This document shows, piece after piece, positions 7,745 through 17,000 of a stretch of DNA of 64,000 nt; the stretch's first letter is position 1, and every line of letters starts with the position of its first letter. The DNA is taken from NCBI RefSeq assembly GCF_014192335.1, contig NZ_JACHXU010000034.1:1-64000 (forward strand). The letters run 5' to 3'. Origin of the DNA: Aporhodopirellula rubra. GTDB taxonomy: Bacteria; Planctomycetota; Planctomycetia; Pirellulales; Pirellulaceae. The notes beneath the pieces are model-generated. The model saw nothing but the letters and a program-made list of their open reading frames with translations, made no database searches and was not told the DNA's origin. Both the position numbers and the translations under genes were made by a program.

Positions 7745-9046
7745 ATGAAGACTCGCTTGAATTTTGATTGCTCCGTCCCCTCCGTTTTCAGATCTCGTTG
7801 GGTTGTCCTGTTCAGCTCACTCGTGCTCGGTGCTTCGTCAGCGGTGGTTGCCGTGGCGGCCGAGTCGAGTCAGGGTGGACCGGCCACCGCGACGGTCAGT
7901 TTGGGTGATCCCTCGTTGACGGCGGGAATTCCAGGTGACGGACCGCTCACACTCGAGCAAGCAAAAAGATGGCTCGCCCAGCCTGCAAATCACGCGATCC
8001 TGGATGTGCGATTGCCACGTGGCCTCGACGCGGCGACGGGAAATATCTACGTCCCCGAAGATAACCCGATGACGCGGGCCAAGATCGAACTCGGGCGTCA
8101 GCTCTATTTCGACACGCGGTTGTCGTCGGACAACACGATCTCCTGTGCATCGTGTCACGTGCCCGAGCAAGGTTGGGGCGCGAACACGCAGTTCGGGGTC
8201 GGCGTCGATGGTCAAACCGGAAACCGGAATTCACCGGTGTCGTTCAACCGCATTTTAAGCCGGCATCAATTCCACGACGGCCGCGCTGCAACGCTCGAGG
8301 AACAAGCGGTCGGCCCGATCGCGAATCCGATCGAAATGGGGAACACCCATGAGGTTTGTGTGCAAACGCTTTCGTCGATTCCTGTCTATCAACTCGAGTT
8401 CGATCATGTTTTCGAAGACGGATTGACGATCGAAAACGTCGGTCGCGCCATCGCAACGTTTGAACGGTCTGTCGTTACCGGTCCTGCACCGTACGACTAC
8501 TACGCTCCGTTGGCGACGTTCGAGCGAACGTTCGCTGATGATCTGGAGTATCTCGATGAGGAACCGGAACTCGCCGAACAGTATGCGAAGCTCAAGGAGG
8601 ATGCTGCGAAGAATCCGATGAGTGAGTCGGCGATTCGAGGGATGGAGCTGACGTTCGGAAAAGCGAACTGCACCGCCTGTCATGCCGGAGCAAATTTCAC
8701 CGACGAACAATTTCATAACCTCGGCGTCGGTATGGAGAGTGAAGATCCTGACCTTGGACGTTTTGTGGTCACCAACGAGGAAAAAGACCGTGGTGCCTTT
8801 AAGACACCAACAATGCGGAACGTAGCCGACTCGGGGCCGTACATGCATGACGGCAGTCAGAAGACGCTCGAGGAGGTTGTGGAATGGTACGACAAGGGAG
8901 GTCACCCAAACCCTTGGTTAAGCGATAAGATGAAAGTGCTCAAGCTGACCGAGGGTGAAAAAGCCGACTTGGTCGCGTTCATGGTCGAAGGTTTGACGAG
9001 CGACTTCCCGGTGATCGAAACCGGGCGTTTGCCGGCCGATCAATAG
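7745..9046 (+). CDS. Di-haem cytochrome c peroxidase (CcpA/MauG family)
   Basis: A secreted protein of about 433 residues. An N-terminal signal (hydrophobic VVLFSSLVLGASSAVVAVAA) precedes the mature protein. Two CXXCH haem-binding sites are present, CASCH near residue 135 and CTACH near 310, as in bacterial di-haem peroxidases that reduce hydrogen peroxide in the periplasm. GRQLYFDTRLSSDNTISCASCH, the preceding NPMTRAKIELG and FKTPTMRNVADSGPYMHDGS are characteristic of the family. The codon before the ATG is an in-frame GTG at 7742; I use the ATG at 7745. Single gene with no obvious operon partner. MauG-like protein modification is an alternative role. Confidence 0.93.
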   Translation: MKTRLNFDCSVPSVFRSRWVVLFSSLVLGASSAVVAVAAESSQGGPATATVSLGDPSLTAGIPGDGPLTLEQAKRWLAQPANHAILDVRLPRGLDAATGNIYVPEDNPMTRAKIELGRQLYFDTRLSSDNTISCASCHVPEQGWGANTQFGVGVDGQTGNRNSPVSFNRILSRHQFHDGRAATLEEQAVGPIANPIEMGNTHEVCVQTLSSIPVYQLEFDHVFEDGLTIENVGRAIATFERSVVTGPAPYDYYAPLATFERTFADDLEYLDEEPELAEQYAKLKEDAAKNPMSESAIRGMELTFGKANCTACHAGANFTDEQFHNLGVGMESEDPDLGRFVVTNEEKDRGAFKTPTMRNVADSGPYMHDGSQKTLEEVVEWYDKGGHPNPWLSDKMKVLKLTEGEKADLVAFMVEGLTSDFPVIETGRLPADQ

Positions 9047-9069
9047 CCGTTTAATTCTTGAAAGATCCG

Positions 9070-10101
9070 ATGCCTTCTACTGTTATCGCCCCACTGAAAA
9101 TTGGCGACCTGATCATCGACCCGCCTATCTTGCAGGCGCCGATGGCCGGGTTCACCAACGCTGCGTTTCGCCAAATCGTGCGTGAGTTCGGTGGTGCCGG
9201 GCTGCTCGCAACCGAGATGGTGAACGCTCGGGGGTTCGTATGGATGGATGAAAACGAAGCGGAGCATCCGGATCGGTTGTGGGGCGTCGGTGATGAACCG
9301 CGACCTCTTGCGGTTCAGATTTGGGACAATGACCCGGAGACGATGGCGAAAGTAGGTAAACGCCTTGTCGAAGAGTATCGGGTCAGTGTGGTCGATATCA
9401 ATTTTGGCTGTCCGGTACGGCAGGTCACCGAGAAGGCTCACAGCGGGAGTTACCTGTTGCGTGAACCGCAACGGATGCATGCCATCATTTCCAGGCTGGT
9501 ACGTGCGTGTTCGCCGACGCCGGTAACGGCAAAGATCCGACTGGGCTGCCATCCGAACAACGTCAATTGCAACGAGATCGCCAAGGTGGTCGAGGAGGCC
9601 GGCGCCGCCGCATTGACCGTTCACGGACGCACCGCTGCGGACATGTTTCGCGGTAACGCGGATTGGGACCGGATCAGCGAGATCAAGGCTCACTTGAAGA
9701 ACATCCCGTTGATCGGAAACGGTGACCTCGACAGTGCTGAAAAGGTGGTGGCGGCGTTTGAACAATACAATGTCGACGCCGTGATGATCGCCCGAGCCTG
9801 TTTGGGACGGCCATGGTTGTTCGCCCAGGCTGCGGCGGCCCTCCGCGGTGAACCCGTTCCGCCGGAGCCGACTTTGGAAGAACAGCGCGACGTGATGTTG
9901 CATCACTATCGCCTCGTGGTGGATCGATTTGGCGAGGAAAAAGCAACGATTCTCATGCGAAAATACGCATGTTGTTATGCCCAGGGCAAACGGGGGGCTC
10001 GGCATTTTCGTACTCACGTCGCCAAGGTTTCGACGGCGGCAGAATTTCATGCCGTCGTGGAAGAGCATTTTCCTGTCAGCACGGTAGAATCGACGGAGTA
10101 G
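9070..10101 (+). CDS. dus: tRNA-dihydrouridine synthase (DusB type)
   Basis: An FMN-dependent enzyme that reduces uridine to dihydrouridine in the D-loop of tRNA. About 343 residues from the ATG at 9070; a TTG at 9058 in the same frame is a weaker alternative. Seen: APMAGFTNAAFRQIVREFG (FMN pocket), VDINFGCPV with the catalytic Cys, VTAKIRLGC, VHGRTAADMFRGNADWD, IPLIGNGDL and MIARACLGRPWLF. The size and the GCPVRQVTEKAHSGSYLL region fit the DusB group. It is followed after about 50 bases by the desaturase gene on the same strand. Confidence 0.95.
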   Translation: MPSTVIAPLKIGDLIIDPPILQAPMAGFTNAAFRQIVREFGGAGLLATEMVNARGFVWMDENEAEHPDRLWGVGDEPRPLAVQIWDNDPETMAKVGKRLVEEYRVSVVDINFGCPVRQVTEKAHSGSYLLREPQRMHAIISRLVRACSPTPVTAKIRLGCHPNNVNCNEIAKVVEEAGAAALTVHGRTAADMFRGNADWDRISEIKAHLKNIPLIGNGDLDSAEKVVAAFEQYNVDAVMIARACLGRPWLFAQAAAALRGEPVPPEPTLEEQRDVMLHHYRLVVDRFGEEKATILMRKYACCYAQGKRGARHFRTHVAKVSTAAEFHAVVEEHFPVSTVESTE

Positions 10102-10152
10102 ACTGTTCGTGACCAACGTTTACGACCTTTCAGACTAGCCGAAGCCTATCCG

Positions 10153-11226
10153 ATGAGAACCGTCGATCAGATTCTGCAGGAGGCTGCATCTCAAAACAAT
10201 CCGACGGACGCGGAACCGAAACGCCAGCTGGACCGTTTTTCACGAAAGCGTCATGTCGAGTTGGTCCGATCACTTTCCCAGGTCAGTGGAGTTCGTTCGA
10301 CCCTTTACATCGGATTGCAGTGGGCAATCATGATCGGGACGATGATCATCGCGGCTCGAGTTAACCATTGGGCGGTCTACCTCGGTGCGATGGTGGTGCT
10401 GGCGAGCCGTATGCAGGCGTTTGGCGTTTTGATGCATGACGGTGCCCACTATTTGCTTTACAAAAACCGGTTGGTAAACGACGTGGTTTCGGATTTGTTT
10501 GTTGCCTTCCCGATCGGGATGAGCACGACTCTGTACCGGAAAACTCACTTCCGTCATCACCGATACACGAACACCGAGGAAGACCAGGATCTCGCGGCGC
10601 AGGAAGAAGAACACGAGTGGTTCGAATGGCCCAAGACCCGTTTGGGTTTGTTCTGGACCCTGTTTCGCAGCGTGTTCGGAATGAATTTTTTGCGTGGTTG
10701 GATTTTGTATAAACACTGGGCACCGTGGAATAACTTTCGTTCGCCCGATTTTCCGCCACGCTGTCGCGTGCTCTACGTGCTCTCGACGGTATGCGTCTAT
10801 GGTTTCTTTGCGATCGCACTGAAGGTCGATGCCCGGACAACATTGATCCTGATCGGCGTTTACATGTTCGCCGGTATGACGTTGTTGAATTTGATTAACC
10901 GCATTCGGGCAACCGCCGAGCACCTCGGCACGCGAGGTGACCACGAATTAAACGACACGCGAACGGTCCTGCCGAACCTAATTGAGCGGATGTTGATCGC
11001 TCCGTACGGGGTGAACTACCACCTCGAGCACCATCTATTTCCGTCCGTTCCGGGGTACCAACTCAGTAAATTGCATCGTGAACTGATGCAGGATGATGAG
11101 TTTCGAGAGCGGGCTCACATTACCAAAGGTTACACCGGCGTGATCCAGGAATTGATGCAATCACAACGGGAAGCGAACGAAGCTGATGCAGAAAAGGCCG
11201 ACACAGAAAAGGTCGCGGCGAACTAA
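10153..11226 (+). CDS. Membrane fatty acid desaturase
   Basis: A 357-residue integral membrane di-iron desaturase/hydroxylase. Three histidine boxes are present: HDGAH (about 97), HFRHH (about 136) and HLEHH (about 295), with hydrophobic stretches between them (QWAIMIGTMIIAA; AVYLGAMVVLAS; CVYGFFAIALKV). It introduces a double bond into an acyl lipid or acyl-CoA/ACP. The C-terminus is a charged repeat (ADAEKADTEKVAAN). It is convergent with the ABC ATPase gene, only 10 bases apart. It may feed unsaturated acyl chains to the adjacent assembly line, but membrane homeostasis is equally likely. Confidence 0.92.
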   Translation: MRTVDQILQEAASQNNPTDAEPKRQLDRFSRKRHVELVRSLSQVSGVRSTLYIGLQWAIMIGTMIIAARVNHWAVYLGAMVVLASRMQAFGVLMHDGAHYLLYKNRLVNDVVSDLFVAFPIGMSTTLYRKTHFRHHRYTNTEEDQDLAAQEEEHEWFEWPKTRLGLFWTLFRSVFGMNFLRGWILYKHWAPWNNFRSPDFPPRCRVLYVLSTVCVYGFFAIALKVDARTTLILIGVYMFAGMTLLNLINRIRATAEHLGTRGDHELNDTRTVLPNLIERMLIAPYGVNYHLEHHLFPSVPGYQLSKLHRELMQDDEFRERAHITKGYTGVIQELMQSQREANEADAEKADTEKVAAN

Positions 11227-11236
11227 CGGTCGATCG

Positions 11237-11941
11237 CTACGAAGTCTGCAACGTTTTGTTTCTCTCGTCGGATTCGATTCGACCGTCGCGAACACGTAAA
11301 ACGCGTTGGGCTGCCAAGGCGACCTCTTCGCTGTGCGTGACGGTGACGAGAGTCATCTTGCGGTCGTCGTGCAGTTCGTTGAACAGATCCAAAATACCCG
11401 CGGCAGTGACCGTATCGAGGTTCCCTGTCGGTTCGTCCGCTAACAGCAGACGTGGATCATTGGCCAAGGAACGGGCGATCGCGATTCGTTGCCGCTGACC
11501 GACGGACAGTTGTTTGGGCAAGTGTTTGGCGCGATCGTTCATTCCGACCGCGTTGATTAATTCGCGAGCCTTTTCGATTCGCTGTGCCCCGGTCATTCCG
11601 CGTCCGAACATCGGCACCTGAACATTTTCCAACGCCGTGAGTGTTGGCAGCAGGTAGAACGATTGAAAGATAAAACCGATCGAGCGTGATCGCAGTTCGT
11701 CGAGATCGGTGGATGAATCAACGACCTTTCCCTCAAAGATCACTTTTCCCGAGGTCGGGCGATCGAGCGTTCCGAGAATGCTCAGGAGCGTGGATTTGCC
11801 ACTGCCACTCGGCCCCATGATCGCGACGTATTCGCCGGAGTGGATTTCAAAGCTGACGTGATCGAGGGCGTGTACGTTCCCGTCGGGATAGTCTTTGCAA
11901 ACGTCGTCGACGGCCAGCAAAACAGATTCATCGTGATTCAT
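11237..11941 (-). CDS. ABC transporter ATP-binding protein (MacB/LolD type)
   Basis: A 234-residue nucleotide-binding subunit. Walker A GPSGSGKST near residue 42, Q-loop FIFQSFYLLPTLTALENV, signature LSVGQRQRIAIARSLA, Walker B LLLADEPTGNLD and the H-loop VTVTHS are all intact. This subgroup drives MacB/LolCDE/DevA-type transporters, which extrude lipopeptides, glycolipids and lipoproteins by a mechanotransmission mechanism. The gene lies 94 bases after the KAS III gene in the same direction. Its natural permease partner is the FtsX-like protein at 32450-33577, on the other side of the operon. Export of the cluster product is the likely role. Confidence 0.92.
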   Translation of the reverse strand: MNHDESVLLAVDDVCKDYPDGNVHALDHVSFEIHSGEYVAIMGPSGSGKSTLLSILGTLDRPTSGKVIFEGKVVDSSTDLDELRSRSIGFIFQSFYLLPTLTALENVQVPMFGRGMTGAQRIEKARELINAVGMNDRAKHLPKQLSVGQRQRIAIARSLANDPRLLLADEPTGNLDTVTAAGILDLFNELHDDRKMTLVTVTHSEEVALAAQRVLRVRDGRIESDERNKTLQTS

Positions 11942-12035
11942 GGTTCATCCTGGTGGGCTCGCGGTCTGCCAATAACGCCCCTCATCGTACAGCAATCCGT
12001 TGTGGGATTAATGGGGGGCGCCGCGATGGGTGTTC

Positions 12036-14099
12036 TTAGAATCGGTAGAGGGCACAGGCGACCTGCAGACCCGAGCCAATGTTGACGATCAATCCGAGAT
12101 CACCGGTGGCGGGTCGTGGACCATCGTGTCCGCCGTCGCCTACCGATACTCCCGCGGCCAACATTGCCAACGGCGTTGACGAGGTAAACGCGTCTGGTCC
12201 GCGTTCCTTGCCGACGATCATGCGATCTTCGGAGATGCCTAATTCGTCGCGAAGAGATTTCAGGAATTCATCGCACGTTTGCGGCGGCAGCCACCAGTCG
12301 ATCGATTCCAATGTCAAAGTTTGATCACTCAAGAATTGGTTAACGCTTTGTTTGATCGATGGGAGAAGGCTGTTCTTCCAATCGTCCTTGATGCTGTGTT
12401 CCAGGAACGGTTTGCCGATTTTGTTTTCGATGTTCGCGAAGACTTTGTAGTCGTCCTGGAATTCGGGATAGTGGTCGAATCGGAATGCGTGAAATCCGGT
12501 TTCACCGTCTTCGGACTCGCTCAGTATCGCCGCGGACGCCATTTCGGTGATTCCCAACGTGGGTTGATCGGGAACGTCAGCGTTGTTTTCGATTTCGGAG
12601 GCGACCACCATCGCTCGTTCGATGCGTCCCGCTCGACCCATCTCGCAAATCAAGTGACAGGCGTTAAGAAATCCGATCGAACCGTTCAGCAAGTCGAACG
12701 CGAATGACTTAACAGGATCGGTCGCCGCCTGATCGGCATTTAATTTCAAATCACCGGCTAAGAGAGCGGCAAGTGCCGGTTCGGTTAAGAACTCCGTTCG
12801 GTAAATCCCTGTTGAGATCAATAGCTCTATCGTTGAGCGATCGACGCCCGCACCACGAATGCTCGATTCCGCGGCTTCGGCGAGCAGGTTCATCGTGTCG
12901 GCACGTTCGCCAGAGGAAGGCGTCGCGGTTGCGATTGATTCGAAACGAAACGGCGTCGACATCGCGACGTTAACCGATTCGTCGGGAAGGAAGTCAGGTC
13001 GCGTATCGGCATGTCCGTTGGTAGACGCTCCGTTGCCGTTCTCGCTCGCACGGCGAATCCGATCGGGGAGATCGTTGCAGTTGTAAACGGCCGTGCCACT
13101 GGTTTGGCCGGAGCCCGAGATCGCGAAGAGGACTTTGTCGCCCGTTCGGATTCGGCCGTTGTCGATATTGTCACGGAATGCGAGGAAGTGCGTCGTGCTC
13201 GCCGTGTTGCCTCGCTGCTCGAGGTTGTCGATCATTTGATCAGTGCAGTCGGTTTGGAACTGCTTGGCGATTTCTTCGATCGCACCACGGATCGTCAACC
13301 GCGACGTTTGGTGCGGGATGATGTGTTGGACGTCATTGACATGATGTCCTGACTCTTTCAACACATGGACTGCGTGAGCGGCGGCGTGGGGGACAATCGC
13401 TGCGGTCACTTTCACCGCGTCGGTATGCATCACGGCACCACCGTGCGGTTGATCGCTCGGTTTGGCGATGCACAGACGGCTGTAATGGCCTAGCGTGTAC
13501 ATGTCGAAGTTGGTGAACCCTTCACCTCGTCGAGGCGACGCGCTCATCGCAACGGCAACGCCGGCGTCACCAAGTGTGAGCGAGGCGAGTTGCGGATCGA
13601 GATACCCTTCCATCTCCAACTGGGCGGTCCGCGTGAGGTGCGAAATGTATTCGCCACTGACGACCATGGCGCTGCGAACGGCGCCGGATTGAATGAATGC
13701 ATCCGCCACATAGACTGCCGTCCACATGCTCGCGCACGCGTTAGAGATGTCAAACGCGATGGCCTTGTCGAATCCCATCAACTGCTTCAACGCGATCGCG
13801 GTGGATGGTTCGTAACCGACTCGACTCGGACCATCCCAACGTGAAATGTTGGCACTGATCAAGAGATCAAACTGTTCGGCGCGAATTCGTGAATGTTTCA
13901 AACAATCCGTGATCGCATTGGTAGCGAGATCAATCGCAAATTCATCTTCACCCGCGAAATGGCGTGACTTGATTCCGGTCAGACGTTCTAGCGGGACTCG
14001 CACAGGACGCACGCAACCATCGAGTATCTCACGCGTCGTAACTACCTGAGATGGCAGGTACGTGCCGACGCTTTCGAGGATTGAGTGAAAGATATTCAT
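12036..14099 (-). CDS. Tandem KAS III-like fusion; second half catalytically degenerate
   Basis: A 687-residue protein made of two FabH-like thiolase-fold halves. Half 1 (about 1-345) carries Cys122 in DISNACASM, His263 in PHQTS and Asn298 in RGNTAST, the full KAS III Cys-His-Asn triad. A linker follows at about 345-385. Half 2 (about 385-687) has the same fold pattern, but Cys is Ser474 (LLNGSIGFL), His is Pro606 (LPPQT), and the Asn position is lost (AFTSSTP). KAS III enzymes are dimers, so the fusion probably makes an internal pseudo-heterodimer. It overlaps the NRPS stop as ATGA. KAS III-like proteins in other pathways transfer acyl groups or form C-C/C-O bonds during release. Because no thioesterase is encoded, release of the product is the best guess. 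Confidence 0.85.
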   Translation of the reverse strand: MNIFHSILESVGTYLPSQVVTTREILDGCVRPVRVPLERLTGIKSRHFAGEDEFAIDLATNAITDCLKHSRIRAEQFDLLISANISRWDGPSRVGYEPSTAIALKQLMGFDKAIAFDISNACASMWTAVYVADAFIQSGAVRSAMVVSGEYISHLTRTAQLEMEGYLDPQLASLTLGDAGVAVAMSASPRRGEGFTNFDMYTLGHYSRLCIAKPSDQPHGGAVMHTDAVKVTAAIVPHAAAHAVHVLKESGHHVNDVQHIIPHQTSRLTIRGAIEEIAKQFQTDCTDQMIDNLEQRGNTASTTHFLAFRDNIDNGRIRTGDKVLFAISGSGQTSGTAVYNCNDLPDRIRRASENGNGASTNGHADTRPDFLPDESVNVAMSTPFRFESIATATPSSGERADTMNLLAEAAESSIRGAGVDRSTIELLISTGIYRTEFLTEPALAALLAGDLKLNADQAATDPVKSFAFDLLNGSIGFLNACHLICEMGRAGRIERAMVVASEIENNADVPDQPTLGITEMASAAILSESEDGETGFHAFRFDHYPEFQDDYKVFANIENKIGKPFLEHSIKDDWKNSLLPSIKQSVNQFLSDQTLTLESIDWWLPPQTCDEFLKSLRDELGISEDRMIVGKERGPDAFTSSTPLAMLAAGVSVGDGGHDGPRPATGDLGLIVNIGSGLQVACALYRF

Positions 14100-17000
14100 G
14101 GCTGGCCACAGGGAGTCAATTCGGGAGCACCGAGATGCTCATAAAGTTCGGCAATCGTCTGGTATTCGAATAACAGTTCCGGTTTCATTGGGCCGTCATT
14201 CGGGTTGAGTCCGGCGTCGTTGGCTCGGGTGATGATTCGCAGGCTGGTCAGTGAGGCCCCACCTAAATCGAAGAAGTTGTCGTTGATTCCGACCTTGGAA
14301 ACCCCGAGTTCTTCGGCCCAAATCTCCGCGAGCGTTGACTGCCATTGGTTGTCCGGCTCGACGTATTGGCAAACCGTCCGGCGATCGCTCTTGGCGGGAC
14401 GTGGGAGTTGACGATGAGCGATTTTCCCAGAGGCGGTTAGCGGCATTGACTCCACCACCACGATACGCCGAGGCACCATGTATCGTGGCAGAACGGATCG
14501 CAGGTGCGTTATGACTTTGGTTTGGATGGCTGTTTCTTGGTCTGCTTCGTCGATAAATGCTGCACGGTCCGAAGGTTGGATCCATGCGATCAATTCGGAT
14601 TGCCCCGATCGATCCGAATTTCCATCGCAATGCAATCGGACGCAACATCGCATGATGTCCGGCATCGCGTTAATCGCCGACTCGACTTCCGAGGTATCGG
14701 CACGAATCCCATCAACCTTGATCTGTTGATCGACGCGTCCGAGGAATTCGAGTTGTCCGTCGGCGTTCCAGCGAGCACGGTCACCGGTGTCGTACATCAC
14801 ACCGGGGTTGGAGTCTTCATCGAAGACGTCTTTGCAAAAGACGCTGCGAGTGAGTTCTGCGTCTCCCCAATATCCGTCGGCCAGCATGGGGCCGGCCAAG
14901 AACAGACGCCCGACTGCACCGAGCGGGCTGAGACGGCCCTGGTGGTCGAGGACGTACGTACGACTGCCGGGGCGTGGGCGGCCGATTGGTGTTGCGGATC
15001 GAGGAGATTGCTTTGGTGAGACTTCATGGGTGGTCGCGGTGATGACCGCTTCGGTAGGACCATAGGCGTTGAGAATTTTCACTCCTCGTGATCGCCATGT
15101 GGCAACCGATTCGCTCGGGAAAACGTCGCCGCCGAGGATCATCAGTCGCAACGACGAGAGGTCTTCGTCATTTTCGACTTTGCCACCACAATGTTGGAAA
15201 TAGGCAGGCGGAAGGTTAATGACGGTGAGCCCGTGTTGATCGACGTTGCCCCAAAGTGTTTCCGGTGCCCAAAGTTCGTTCCCGCGTGCGACCACCATCG
15301 CGCCGGCGTACCATGCCGAGAACATCTGTTCGAGCGACGGGTCGAATGTGAGGTTGCTGAACTGCAAGACACGATCGTCTTCGGTGAGCTGGTAGACTTC
15401 GCTGATGGAAACGATGTGCCGAGCAAACGCGTCATGAGATACGGTGACTCCCTTGGCGCTGCCGGTCGATCCTGACGTGTGCAGAATGTAGGCTGCGTTC
15501 GATGACGAGGGCTCGGTCCGGTTGGTGAGTTTCAGTTCGTCATTGGCCGTTACTAGGTCAACCGCACGTGAAATGGGGATGACGCGAATAGGGCTCGATT
15601 CCAATGTCGACATCAATTCCGGTTGATCGGTAATCAGTGTTTCGGCGCCGCACGAACTGAGCAAGCTAAGAATTCGCGGTCCAGGGCTTTCGCAATCGAG
15701 CGGAACGTAGACCGCCCCGGCTTTCATAATCCCCAGGATGATCGATGCCGTTTCGAAACAGCGTGAGAAGCAACACGCCACCAACGAACCGTTCGTAACA
15801 CCGCTTTCGGTCAGTTCTGCCGAAATTCGATCACTCGCCCGGTCAAGATGTTCGTAGGTTTGTTGATCCGATTCGCAGATCCAGGCGATTGCGTCGGGGC
15901 GTGACGCGGCATGTCGGCGAACCCATTGGTGCGCCAGTGTGCCGTCCCACGATGATGAGGTATCGGCGGTTGAGAGCGACATGATTTCCTGCCGTTCGTT
16001 CGGCGAAACCAAATCGTATTCCGATAGTCGCTTCTGTGGATCGTTGACGACTTCGCGGCACAGATGAATGAATTGATCGCTCAGTCGCTGCGCGGTCGTT
16101 TCCGAGAATAGATCCGTATCGTATTTAAGAGTTCCGACGAACGAGTGTTCCGTTTCGAACAATTCCATCGTCAGGTCGCATTGACCTTCTTGTTGACGCA
16201 TCTTGTACGGACGAACGCGAAGTCCGCCCAATTCGACTTCTGCGGTATCATTGCCAAGCAATGTCGCCACTTCGCAGAAGCGAGGTTTTTGTAAACCAAA
16301 CATGACGTTGAAAATGGGGTTCCCGCTTCCGTTTCGTTGCCGACCGATTCGGTCGACGATGGATGCGAACGGATAGCCTTGATGTTTGATCGCACCGAGG
16401 ACTTTTGATTTTACTTGAGTGGCAAAATCTGAAAATGTGGGATCGTCGCTTGAGTTTGAGCGAACCGCGAGCGAGTTGACGAAGTAGCCGATGACATGAT
16501 TGAACTCGCTGCGCGATCGTCCCGATGTGGTCGTTCCGACGATAACGTCATCTTGGTCCGCAACGCGATGCAGCAGTGTTTTGAAGATCGAAAGCGTTAA
16601 CGCGAACGGCGTCAGGCGGAGCGATTTGGCAAGGTTACGCAGGTCTGTCGAAAGGTCTTCGGGCAAATTGAATCGTAGCGTCGCGCCGCGAAATTCGGCA
16701 CGGGCGGGACGACGGAAATCGGTTGCGAGATCCAAGTTAGGAAGCTTGCCGCTGAGTTCGTCTTCCCAGTAGAGCCAGTCTTTTTCGCCTTCGGGGCCTT
16801 CGACCCACGCTTTTTGTTCGGTAACGAAATCCGAGAACGTTGCAGGAGGCGATTGCAATTTCGCGATGTCGCCACCGGAAACCTGCGCCAAAATCTGAAA
16901 CAATTCGTCTTGAAGAATCCATAGGGACCACGCATCAAAAACGACGTGGTGCAATACGATCAAGAGGATCTGTTCGTCGTCCGCGCGGCGTAGCCATCGC

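Noticed and set aside
9040-10116. 358-codon open frame opposite dus
   Set aside because: Antisense to a clear tRNA-dihydrouridine synthase; low-complexity shadow.
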